Source: Xenorhabdus nematophila ATCC 19061 (GTDB lineage: Bacteria; Pseudomonadota; Gammaproteobacteria; Enterobacterales; Enterobacteriaceae). Taken from it: a stretch of DNA of 64,000 bases. How positions within the stretch are numbered: the stretch's first letter is position 1; each line of letters opens with the position of its first letter. Of this stretch, positions 17,701-25,665 are shown in pieces. The translations under genes and the position numbers were made by a program. Below the pieces are notes generated by a model, which saw only the letters and a program-made list of their open reading frames with translations, did no database searches and was not told the origin of the DNA. The stretch lies in assembly GCF_000252955.1 (NCBI RefSeq), contig NC_014228.1, positions 868,001-932,000 on the forward strand, in the 5' to 3' direction.

Positions 17701-19984
17701 GGTAGTCGGGCAAGCCAACCGCGCGGTACTGGATGACGCGGTCAATGGTGTAGCGGGTGGGCGTAATACCCTCAATGCAGCGGCCGTTTCGCGGGATACA
17801 GCCGTCAATTTACTGACTGGTGTTGCCAGCATTGGCGGTGCCGCGTTAGCTATCAAGGATCCATCGGGCATTCAGAACATCATCACCGGTGATGGCAACG
17901 ATACGCTGGTTGCGGGTAATGCTGATGCTTTGCTTGATGGCGGGCGTGGAAACAACACGCTGACAGGGGGTACGGGTAAGGACTTCTTTGTTATTCACCG
18001 CCGTGAAGCGGGCAGCGACGTCATCAATAACTTCGAAGCCGCTCGTAGAGAAATCATCGATCTGGTCGGATTTATTGGAAAAACGTTTGCTGATCTACAG
18101 CTGACACAGCAGGGGGCAGATGTTAAGGTCGAATTAGGCAATAATCAGAGTATTACCCTGAAAAATCAGCAAGTCGCTGGAATTAGTGCTGAGAATTTCA
18201 AATTCCAGGATTCCTTTATCGCACCAATGACCTACACCAGTAGTGATACCTCTACGCATCAACCACAAGAAGGCCTGGGAACAGTGATCCTTAATGGCGG
18301 AGGCAATAGGATCTCGCTCAGTACCGATGCTCAGGGTCAGATGAAATTTAGCTTGGATGGAACTATTTATAGCCATGATAGTGCATCATCAGACACTTTT
18401 GTTATAGCAGCTCAACCAGGTGCGAATAATTACAGAAACGCATTACGTGGGTTCCGCCACGGCATCGATAAGATCGATCTGCGTCAAGTGGGTATTACTG
18501 ACTTTAATCAACTTTCTATCACTAAAAGCAATCGAGGTACGATCAACGGCCTGTCACAAATTCATGGTGTTGACATTACCTTTAATGGCACGAAGGGGGC
18601 TGATTCAAATGTGAAGCTGCTGTATCTCGATACCCTGGATATTTCACAGGTTGATGCGAATGACTTCCTCTTTGCCGAGTATTCACCGGATCTGGTGCCG
18701 GTGGTGACGCAAGAGTTCGTTAAACCGACGGTGGTTTTACCGGACGGATTCACACCGATCACTATTCCTGAGCGGAAACCGATAACTATTCCTCCTGTTG
18801 AGCGGGAACCGATCACTATTCCTAAGTGGGAACCCATCACTATTCCTCCTGTTGAGTGGAAACCGGTTACTATTCCTGAGCGGGAACCCATCACCACTGA
18901 TCCTGATGACCCTAATTCCATCACGGTCAAAAAGACCTTTGGCGAAATTACGTTAGGGGATGAGAGCAAGACTGTTAATGTGAAGGCCGTCGGTGTCACA
19001 ATGGTTGCGGGTAACGGTGACAATACAGTCAATTTGGCAGGATCGATGTCAAATATTACGCTGGGTAATGGTAATAATGACATTGCCGGAGATATCAATA
19101 AACTCACAGTCGGACATGGTGATAATAAGATCAATGCGACAGGACGGGATGCCGATATCACGCTAGGTGATGGTAACAGCATCATAACTGGCAATGTCGG
19201 TGAACTCGAAGCCGGACAAGGTGATAATAAAATCAATGTGACAGGACGGAGTGCCGATATCACGCTAGGTGATGGTAACAGCATCATAACTGGCAATGTC
19301 GGTGAACTCGAAGCCGGACAAGGTGATAATAAAATCAATGTGACAGGACGGAGTGCCGATATCACGCTAGGTGATGGTAACAGCATCATAACTGGCAATA
19401 TCAATAAACTAACAGCCGGGCATGGCGATAACCATATCGTGACCAATGGTACTATGTCGAAAGTGGAAGCTGGTGATGGTAAGAACCATATCGTGGCCAG
19501 CGGTACGATGTCGACGGTAGTAGTAGGAAATGGTAATAACCATATCGAAACCAGCGGTAGTATGGCGAAAGTGAAAGTCGGGGATGGGAGTAACCATATA
19601 ATGACCAGTGGTACTATGTCGACGGTAGAAGTCGGGCATGGGGACAACGATTTGGCATTTAGCGGGGACATGGGGAAATTAGTGTTTGGGAAGGATATTG
19701 CCCCTGCTCATCTGTGGTTCCAGCATGAAGGACAAGATTTGCAGATTTCGGTCATTGGCAGTAAACAGGAAGTGACGCTGCATAATTGGTATGCCAGTTC
19801 CCCTGAACGACCACGTAACATCATGGCCGGTGAAGGGTATCGGTTGATGGAGCGTGGTGTCGAAAATCTTGTTCAGGCCATGGCTGCATTTGCACCGCCA
19901 ACATCTGCAACCACCCTGTTCGGTGATGTTGAACAACAGCAGCTGCAATCTGTACTGGCCACTAATTGGCAGGCACCTCAATGA
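14729..19984 (+). CDS. Giant RTX protein with subtilisin-like (S8) and P-domain, fused to an IS66 TnpC start
   Basis: The 1751-residue frame starts with about 63 residues of IS66 TnpC (METPFPDDIAQL to LQRMQFGQ) and then becomes a secreted RTX-type protease. In order it shows RTX nonapeptides (YGGSGNDTL, about 137-320), a cadherin/VCBS-like module (375-470), an S8 domain (490-830) with H569 in NHETMVAG and S753 in GTSFAAP, and a P/Homo B domain (845-970). More RTX, a proline-rich ITIP block, 34-residue repeats and a haemolysin-related end (AHLWFQHEGQDLQ) follow. The usual catalytic aspartate is a glutamate (E525, IGQFEPGG). No N-terminal signal is present, and type I secretion from the C-terminus would be expected, but no ABC exporter is nearby. 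The fusion means the gene either lost its own N-terminus or now starts from the transposon. Confidence 0.85.
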   Translation: METPFPDDIAQLKGLLREQMAANKILTENNRLLSPRVASYASEITRLKARVVKLQRMQFGQSNGNKIVAGGSFTLNGEIREMLAVDFLGDPVGNILNTQGAGTRVTSTTNGITTTAYASQSETGETLDADQLGVNNLYGGSGNDTLIAAKTGSWLVGGAGSNTYVGGTGDDVFVISASDDTKNIHGNGGHDTAIIVGKKGVELNMAQAGLTMAQGGSGSDVIRSGGANGVFIKGGSGDSVLVGGMGNDVLVGGCGHNTIIGGSGKSVIYAGPQGDIIYASEGGSIIHAGGGDDKIFGGFGDDVIEVGHGNATIDGDGGVNIVSLHGNHDDYRITRTDDGYVVADKVVGRDGTVTLKNIQKLNFADISAVDLQTPNAMPVEDVLTHDKDGKVFDRTQPHLISAESLLANDQHLNSQGVLRIAHVGDAIGGTVSLTAQGDVLFTPDPHYTGLISFKYGVTDAAGNPSALVVDLNSGETAPMRATATLLTPEVPLDPLAAQQWYLSDANILPVWQDYTGKGVRIGQFEPGGKFATGPEIFDIAHPDLAENVDKARLQTQQTNGTLPNVVSNHETMVAGVMIAAKNDIGGVGVAHGATLGGYYLANDGADLAGLGHMVSFDIANNSWGFTNDFALSNFQDGSVNTALSLSMNAQYAAANGRGGLGTIIVAAGGNNRAEGGNAQGSLTSNNRFSVQVGAINAQGDLSTLQIGSSPFSNPGASLLVSAPGSNVVSTSHMLKTERGSTFGNDYTSMHGTSFAAPIVSGVVALMLEANPNLGYRDVQQILSLSARKVNDPSTEWRDNHSHNWNGGGMHTSNDYGFGQVDARAAVRLAESWMTQSTAANEYVYSASSGSLGKTLAAGETLTSSIAINAGLNVEHVEIDFDAQVGRLGDLTLKLISPDGTQSILLNRQGKVPDGMPGAGATDLGSSQSGTFKYSFMSTHDFGERSAGNWTLQVTDSSSGLPVTLNAWSLRLYGSKSTPDDTYFYTDEYIQSVVGQANRAVLDDAVNGVAGGRNTLNAAAVSRDTAVNLLTGVASIGGAALAIKDPSGIQNIITGDGNDTLVAGNADALLDGGRGNNTLTGGTGKDFFVIHRREAGSDVINNFEAARREIIDLVGFIGKTFADLQLTQQGADVKVELGNNQSITLKNQQVAGISAENFKFQDSFIAPMTYTSSDTSTHQPQEGLGTVILNGGGNRISLSTDAQGQMKFSLDGTIYSHDSASSDTFVIAAQPGANNYRNALRGFRHGIDKIDLRQVGITDFNQLSITKSNRGTINGLSQIHGVDITFNGTKGADSNVKLLYLDTLDISQVDANDFLFAEYSPDLVPVVTQEFVKPTVVLPDGFTPITIPERKPITIPPVEREPITIPKWEPITIPPVEWKPVTIPEREPITTDPDDPNSITVKKTFGEITLGDESKTVNVKAVGVTMVAGNGDNTVNLAGSMSNITLGNGNNDIAGDINKLTVGHGDNKINATGRDADITLGDGNSIITGNVGELEAGQGDNKINVTGRSADITLGDGNSIITGNVGELEAGQGDNKINVTGRSADITLGDGNSIITGNINKLTAGHGDNHIVTNGTMSKVEAGDGKNHIVASGTMSTVVVGNGNNHIETSGSMAKVKVGDGSNHIMTSGTMSTVEVGHGDNDLAFSGDMGKLVFGKDIAPAHLWFQHEGQDLQISVIGSKQEVTLHNWYASSPERPRNIMAGEGYRLMERGVENLVQAMAAFAPPTSATTLFGDVEQQQLQSVLATNWQAPQ
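18748..18897 (+). repeat. Proline-rich ITIP repeat block inside the RTX gene
   Basis: The coding DNA repeats the phrase ACTATTCCT six times, giving a linker of units such as ERKPITIPPVEREPITIP. It separates the enzymatic half from the C-terminal repeat fan and probably forms an extended stalk. Confidence 0.75.
19118..19423 (+). repeat. Three 102-bp tandem repeats in the RTX gene
   Basis: Units start at 19118, 19220 and 19322 and encode 34 residues each, beginning GDNKIN and containing ADITLGDGNSIITGN. Units 2 and 3 are almost identical in DNA, which points to recent duplication. Degenerate related units continue on both sides (about 18990-19660). The pattern suits a calcium-bound beta-roll or beta-helix. 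Confidence 0.85.
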
Positions 19985-20676
19985 GATACCCGATGGTTAT
20001 TGTCGGTTTTCATAAATAGATGAATTGCGTCTCCTGAAGGCAAGTGCCCTACAGGAGACGCCCTCCAAATGAATATATCAAGCTAACAGTTGACCCTGCC
20101 AAATCACATCCAATACAATTCTTGATTGTAACCTTCAGTGATCCATCGCCTGCAAGGATCACCGTAAGATGGCGAAAACAAAACTCCCGTAGCCTGAAAG
20201 GGAGAGCGAGCATTGCGGTACATTTGCGCACTTTTGGAAGCAGATATTGTCGGACAAATAACCCCCCCGTCCGGCGATGAAAGTTTACCGGTCTTATGCA
20301 CTGGCTTATCACACACTACCTGCAGAATTGTATTTGCCACGTTCTGACCGATACCGTTTTAACCGGTACAACATTCACCGACATGCTTATCCACGAATAA
20401 CAAACGTTCCGAAAGCTGCGTGGCGTCACTTGTGTAAACGCAGCGCGATTACCAAGTGACGCCGCCAGGTGGCCAACGTCCAGAGTACAACCAGACTGGC
20501 TTTACGTGCTATTTGAACCTTGTATTACCGAGTGACAGACACCTTCACAGGCATTTTTCTGCCTTAATTCACATATCCCGTTTATTTTTCACCCACTGCC
20601 TTACAACAGGCCAATGCAGTAAAAAGGAGAAATCACACCACGTCACGATTAATGAGGCGTTCATCCTGACTGAGAA
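19985..20676. other. Gene-free region downstream of the RTX gene
   Basis: About 690 bases hold no convincing gene on either strand. A hairpin with arms GCGTCTCCTG (20027-20036) and CAGGAGACGC (20052-20061) lies just after the RTX stop and may end that transcript. The rest contains short GC-rich inverted repeats near 20250-20460 whose role I cannot name. It may include an old attachment site of the adjacent recombinase. Confidence 0.5.
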
Positions 20677-21520
20677 TCAGGCACTGAACGGGGAGTATTC
20701 CATCGTGGTCGCCACACTACGGTGTCCCAGCAGACACCTGACCAGCTGCAAATTACGATCCGGTGCTTTCATTAGCTCCGAGGCCAGCGTATGACGAAAA
20801 CGATGGGGTGAAATCGCGAAACCGCATTCTCGGGAAAGGCGACGGAAAAAGAGCGTATGTGTTGTTTTTCTCTGTTAATGTTGTACTCGTAGCCGGTCAT
20901 CAGGCCGTGATAGCGAAAATTCAGTCGCGTTAAGTCAAAAATGGGGTCTGCATTACCGATGCCGCAGGCTTTAGCGCGTTCTACCAATTGCTCAAGTCTT
21001 CCCTTTAACTGCGGAATGATGGGAACCCGCCATTCACAATGGTTTTTACTGCCCTGAAGCCGTAATTCAATGGAATTATTTTCCAGATTGATATCACGCA
21101 ACCGCAGGTGCAGCAGCTGGTTCTGGCGCATGCCCGTTAACCGGAATGTATCCAGCACCGTTAACCAATACCAAGCGCACAATGCCTTCCCTGTAGGGTT
21201 ACCTTTGTTTTCTCATCGTCTTCATGCTGCCCCATCCGCAGATAGAGACGAATTATCTGGGATTTACTCAGCACTTTTTTCGTTTTTTTGCCTTTCTTGA
21301 CCGCAGCATCGAGAAAAGGATTTTTGGTTTGAGGTAATAATTTTTGCTCTATTCCAAAATTAAAGATGGCCCGCAGATGCGCCACCTTATTGTTCCAGGT
21401 ATGGCTCGACTGTTTTTTCTCCAGCAGAAGATGACACCGCCACCGGAGCACATCCCGGTGAGTGACCTGCGCCGGTGAGGCCACTTCCCCCTGTGAGTTC
21501 AATTGATGGATGCAACACAC
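20677..21520 (-). pseudogene. Tyrosine recombinase/integrase, frameshifted and 5'-truncated
   Basis: Read across three frames on the minus strand, the protein has the core-binding part (VTHRDVLRWRCHLLLEKKQS), then the catalytic domain with arginine in RLTGMRQNQLLHLRLRDI, HRFRHTLASELM, LLGHRSVAT and the tyrosine nucleophile in TMEYSPF, ending at 20677. All active-site residues survive, but shifts near 21175 and 20850 break the frame. The 5' end runs into an IS30 fragment at about 21500-21520. It may once have mobilised an island here. Confidence 0.8.
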
Positions 21521-21825
21521 TGGTTAAATCTCTCTGCGGGTGATTCATAATTTAACGTTTTTCTCGGCCTCTCATTAAGTTGTCGGGCAACACTGTCTAA
21601 TTTTTGTTGGTTGTGAACTGATAAATCAGTTCCTTTTGGGAAATATTGCCTGAGCAATCTGTTCGTGTTTTCATTTGATCCTCGTTGCCAAGGGGACTGG
21701 GGGTCACAAAAATACACCTGAATGTCAGTGGCTATAGTCAATGCAATGTGGTTGGTCATTTCAGATCCCCTGTCCCAGGTTAATGTTTTATAGAGTTCAA
21801 TAGCAGGGCCCGAGCTAAAGGGCTT
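21499..21825 (-). pseudogene. IS30-family transposase, C-terminal fragment
   Basis: The frame reads [20 protein letters not shown], then [33 protein letters not shown] and [18 protein letters not shown], the C-terminal half of the IS30 DDE transposase. The N-terminal half and both element ends are missing. Its upstream edge abuts a thioester-reductase fragment and its downstream edge abuts the recombinase pseudogene. Confidence 0.85.
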
Positions 21826-21944
21826 ATCACAAATATTTTCAGATTGGGTTTAATCAGCGGTTCTAGAAAGAATACACAAAATGATCGAAGTCAATGGTTT
21901 GGACAATTGCTTAGAGTTTGCGGCCTGACAGGCCTAGCCTTCAA

Positions 21945-23333
21945 GATATACAGGATCTTAAGCAATAACGCGTTATTTTAGATAGAAAAAAGGCTTCATT
22001 TATGATCTGATAATCGTCGCCAAACTCATATCAAAACCACGGATGAAGCCTGTGACGATTATCGCTATAAAACACCAGTAAATGCAATTCTTCAGTGACA
22101 TTTCTTTGCAACATATTGCTTTCCAATGTGCGTTTATGAAACGCATCAGAAATATCGAGCCCCACGTGTTGATCCTCAGCCTTATCGCTGCACTGAGCAC
22201 GGGTAAAATCACGTCTATTGCCCAGTTACACCAAAAATTTAATGGCCTGTGCCCTGATAAAAAGCAACAAGTCAGTTACCGCCCCTTTTATAACCAGCTC
22301 CGTAAAGCGGCTTTTGTCGAATTTGTCAAAATATTGGTCAGATTTGCCATGGCGCAATGGGTAGAGAAACAGGTCTCCTCACCCCAAAAACTCATGAAAT
22401 TTAAACAGGTTATTCTCCAAGATGGGAGTTCGTTCAAAGTCCATTCTGCCCTGGCCGATGTTTTTCCCTATCGCTTCAGGACAACGGGGGCCGCGGTGGA
22501 ATGTCACATGACAATGTCCTTGCTGACTCAGTCACCGGTAAAAATGACCGTGACCGCAGATACCGCCCCTGAGCGGGCTTACCTGCCTGTACCGGCGATG
22601 TTACGTGACCAATTATTATTGGCCGATGCCGGTTATGTCGACTTTGCGTATTTTGAGCAAGTGTCACTTTCCGGGGGTTCGTTTATTGTCAGGGGAAGCA
22701 AGTCCCTTAATCCTCAGATAGTGGTGGCCCGCAATGGTCAGGGGAAATTATTGCCCAGGCTGCTCAATAAGCCGCTGAAATCCATCACTCGCCGAACCAA
22801 CCGTTCCGAAGTGCTGGCTCTGATTTGTCGGCGTAATGGCTATGAATTTCGCTTAATTCGTCGCTGGTTTGCCGAAGAAAAACGCTTTTGTCTCTGGTTG
22901 AGCAACTTGTCCGTGGAAGAGTTTACGGCTAATGACATCATGGATATTTATCGTTGCCGCTGGCAAGTAGAACTGCTGTTCAAAGAGTTAAAATCACACA
23001 CAAACTGGCATGGATTTGCCACGAGAAAAGAAACGTTAGTCACGGGCCTCATTTGGCTGAGTTTGCTGGCTCTGTTGCTCAGACGTTGGCCAGAAGATTA
23101 TTCCCCGCCGTTTCATTGCTCAAAGCAGCCCAAAATACGGAAGTCTGGCTGTGGCCCATCATCGAAAACCTACTCCAAAGGGCGTGGTCGGAAACCTGTT
23201 TTTGGCTGGAAAAAGCCCAAGCGTATTTATGTCAGAACGCGTTCAAAACACCACAAAGAAAATCATGTAAATACAAGATACAAGACATTGGATGCGTGTT
23301 TTGAAAGGCTTAATTCTTAAGAGCCTGTATATG
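21945..23333 (+). mobile_element. IS4-family insertion sequence with 9-bp target duplication
   Basis: The ends GATATACAGGATCTTAAG (left) and, on the other strand, CATATACAGGCTCTTAAG (right) form imperfect inverted repeats. Both sides carry AGCCTTCAA (21936-21944 and 23334-23342), a 9-bp direct repeat. Length is about 1.39 kb. The element lies inside the thioester-reductase fragment, so it moved in after that gene was present. Its transposase is frameshifted. Confidence 0.8.
22082..23304 (+). pseudogene. IS4-family DDE transposase, frameshifted near the end
   Basis: The frame carries the IS4 DDE core: LLADAGYVDFAYF, then the Y-R-E-K signature YRCRWQVELLFKELKSHTNW. The sequence after LLALLL continues sensibly only in the next frame (TLARRLFPAVSLLKAAQNTE and a normal end at 23304), so one base change near 23080-23090 shifts the frame. 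The frame-0 tail to 23320 is probably not native. The transposase may be inactive. Confidence 0.8.
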
Positions 23334-23449
23334 AGCCTTCAAAGGGGAAGATATAGATATTAGTACCGTTCCAGTTGATTTTGTTGCCAAGGCAGTCACT
23401 TATTTATCCACCCATTCCAATAGACATAATGGCAATTATCATATTGTAG

Positions 23450-24555
23450 GGAACCTCTAAAAACTCTCCCCTGAAAAAATAAGATCAACTTTGTACCCAT
23501 TCGTCATAAAATTGATCTTATTGAGAAGAGGGATTTCTGACTTTTTCAGGCATTAAAAGGCATGAATGCTCGATTTCCCAAAATAAACCAAACGTTGTAA
23601 ATCATAGCAGGTTGCTTTCAGCGTCATCACGACATTGGCGCGTAGCTGGCCTACCGTTCGGATGAATTTATCACCCCTCTGGGAGAATGAGCCAAAGATG
23701 TGTTCCACTCGTGCCCGGGTTTTCGCTATTTTCTTATTTCGCAACCCTTTTCTCTGAATATGAACACGATAGCCCTGTTCCTTCAGCGCCTGTTCACGTG
23801 TCTGGCTGGCATACCCTTTATCCGCATAAATGTCTCGACTTGTATTTGACCGGTCCAGAACGGCTTCAAAAAACTGGCTATCATGGGCGGAGGCGTTGCC
23901 TGTCGCGATGTGACGGATCACTTTATATTTTGCATCGACATTAATGGTCAGTTTATAGCCAAAATAACGTTTACCGTGTTTTTTCGTCCAGGTTGCCTCT
24001 GTATCTTTCTGACATCGTTTGTTTTTTGTCCATCCATCAGGGGGGTTACCCTGACGGATTTGTTCATTCTCTTCTTTTTTATTGTGTTGCTTAGGAACCG
24101 GAATTAACGTGGCATCAAGGATTTGGCCGCCACGAGGGATAAATCCCTGTGCCGAAAGCGGATGCTTCGCCTCGTCAAACAACGCCCTGGCACCTTCCTG
24201 ACCAATCCGTTTTTCGAAATACCAAATGGTATTACGATCTGGAATATTAATGACATCGGTCAAACGACAAAAACGTTGCCAACTAATGCGGTCAAGTAAT
24301 TGATATTCGCTCTTTTAATCGGAAAGATTATGGAAATGTTTCAGGATAATGATGCGAACCATCACCTCAGTCGGGAATGGCGGACGTCCGCCTTTGGGAG
24401 AAATAATCCGTGGCGCGACCCGGTCTACCGTGTCAGCCAGTGCCGAGAAATCAACATACTGATCAAGGACAAGCAGTGGATCGCCTAATTCATCAATTTT
24501 TCGACGATGGTATTCGGCTGCCCGCTTATCTTTTTTTAAAGCAGAACGAGGCGGT
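23450..24555 (-). mobile_element. IS5-family element, cut at one end by IS630
   Basis: The left end appears to start at GGGAACCTCTAAAAAC (about 23450), directly after the thioester-reductase fragment. An 11-base inverted repeat around 23480-23522 (AATAAGATCAA with TTGATCTTATT) may be a transcription terminator inside it. The other end is missing because IS630 DNA begins at about 24556. Confidence 0.65.
23553..24555 (-). pseudogene. IS5-family transposase with one in-frame stop and a truncated N-terminus
   Basis: The main part starts after 24314 and reads LTDVINIPDRNTIWYFEKRI, LDATLIPVPKQHNKKEE, YGYKLTINVDAKYKV-like and KTRARVEHIFGSFSQRG, which is a classic IS5/IS1182-type DDE transposase. 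The N-terminal part (to 24555) lies in the same frame: SALADTVDRVAPRI, then KGGRPPFPTEVMVRIIILKH, then FHNLSD. A TAA at 24315-24317 separates them, and readthrough would restore the expected LSD-x-KSEYQLLDRISW. The first residues were replaced by the IS630 insertion. Confidence 0.8.
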
Positions 24556-24556
24556 A

Positions 24557-25665
24557 TTAATACGGTGTATAAACACAAATAGATCATGCATCATACTGAC
24601 ATGAAGAAAGATACTCGACAACTCTCACCTGAGATACAGCAATATAACCGACAACTCGTGATACGGATGTATCAGGAAGGCGTTTCACGGCAAACGCTTG
24701 CTGCCGCTTTAGGCATTAACTACAACACGATTTGTATTTGGGTCAGAGCCTGGCAAAAAGGGGGCGATGAGGCCCTGGTGCAAGGTCAACGTGGTCGCCG
24801 TATCATGGAAAAACGCCTATTGACCCCCATTGAGGAAGAAAAACTTCAGCAACTCCTGTGTGATAAATCGCCGCCACAAATGCAACTGCCTTTTGCGCTC
24901 TGGGGACGTCGGGCCATTCAAGCCGTCATCTGGCAGATGTGGCGGATTAACGTGGCAGAAAGAACCCTGACCGACGACCTGAAACGCTGGGGATTTACAC
25001 CGCAAAAACCGTTAAAAAGGGCCTATGAACAAAACCCCAAAGCGGTTGAACAGTGGCAGAAGGAAACCTATCCCGTTATTAAGAAAAAAGCGGCGGAAGA
25101 AGGGGCTGAAATTTGGTGGGGGGATGAAACCGGGATAAAGAATACGTGTCAACACGGTCGTGGCTTTGCCCCCAAAGGACAGACGCCTGTCGTCGATGTC
25201 AGTGCGAAACGCTTTTCACTCAATATGATAGCTGCCATCCACAATCGGGGCAGTGTGAGATGTATGTTGTACAGGGAAACGATGACCGCCCGAAAATTGC
25301 TCCACTTTTTCCAACGATTGATAAAAGAAGCCGGTCGCAAGGTCTATTTAATTCTGGATAACTTACGGGTGCATCATGCCAAAATAGTGACAAGTTGGTT
25401 GGAAAAGCATCAGGACCGGATTGCGGTGTTTTATTTACCGGCGTATTCACCGGAATTGAATCCCGATGAGAATCTCAATGGTGACCTAAAAAGTGCCCTT
25501 TGTCATTCTTCACCGGCAAGAAGTCAGCAGGAATGAGCCGGAAAGGTCAAAAGCCATCTGAGGAAGCTCCAGAGAAGAAAGGCGCATGTTGCCCGTTTTT
25601 TCCACCATCCTAAAATTCGTTATGCAGCATGATAAAAATATAGATATTTAAACACCGTATTAATA
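24557..25665 (+). mobile_element. IS630-family element
   Basis: Matching ends ATTAATACGGTGTATAAAC (about 24557) and, on the other strand, ATTAATACGGTGTTTAAA (about 25664) border the transposase gene. IS630 elements insert at TA, which fits the TATTAATA at both edges. Its left neighbour is a broken IS5 and its right neighbour a broken IS1634, so the element now joins two unrelated truncated elements. Confidence 0.7.
24586..25632 (+). pseudogene. IS630-family transposase with one in-frame TGA near the C-terminus
   Basis: The protein has an N-terminal helix-turn-helix (QTLAAALGINYNTICIWV) and the DDE core with WWGDETGIKN, YLILDNLRVHHAK and FYLPAYSPELNPDENLNGDL. The frame stops at TGA 25534-25536, yet the same frame continues to 25632 as KVKSHLRKLQRRKAHVARFF and HHPKIRYAA, the normal IS630 end. 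One substitution has removed the last 33 residues, which are usually conserved but lie beyond the catalytic core. Confidence 0.85.

Larger units (their letters stand above)
21832..23449 (+). pseudogene. Thioester-reductase domain fragment split by an IS4-family element
   Basis: Before the IS the frame reads [16 protein letters not shown] and then QLLRVCGLTGLAF (to 21944). After the IS it continues in phase from 23335 as KGEDIDISTVPVDFVAKAVT, then YLSTHSNRHNGNYHIV (to about 23449). Joined at the 9-bp duplication, this matches the C-terminal reductase (TD/R) domain of nonribosomal peptide or polyketide synthases and related carboxylate reductases, where the loop before PVDFV and the YH-V strand are conserved. 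Only about 75 residues remain. The left end meets the IS30 fragment and the right end is cut by the IS5-type element. Confidence 0.65.

Noticed and set aside
18562..19671. 369-residue open frame on the minus strand opposite the RTX repeats
   Set aside because: It is an antisense shadow of the tandem repeats: its low-complexity Ser/Pro/Leu pattern repeats with the same 102-base period and has no start context.
20456..20794. 112-residue open frame on the plus strand
   Set aside because: It overlaps the recombinase pseudogene in antisense and has no motif.
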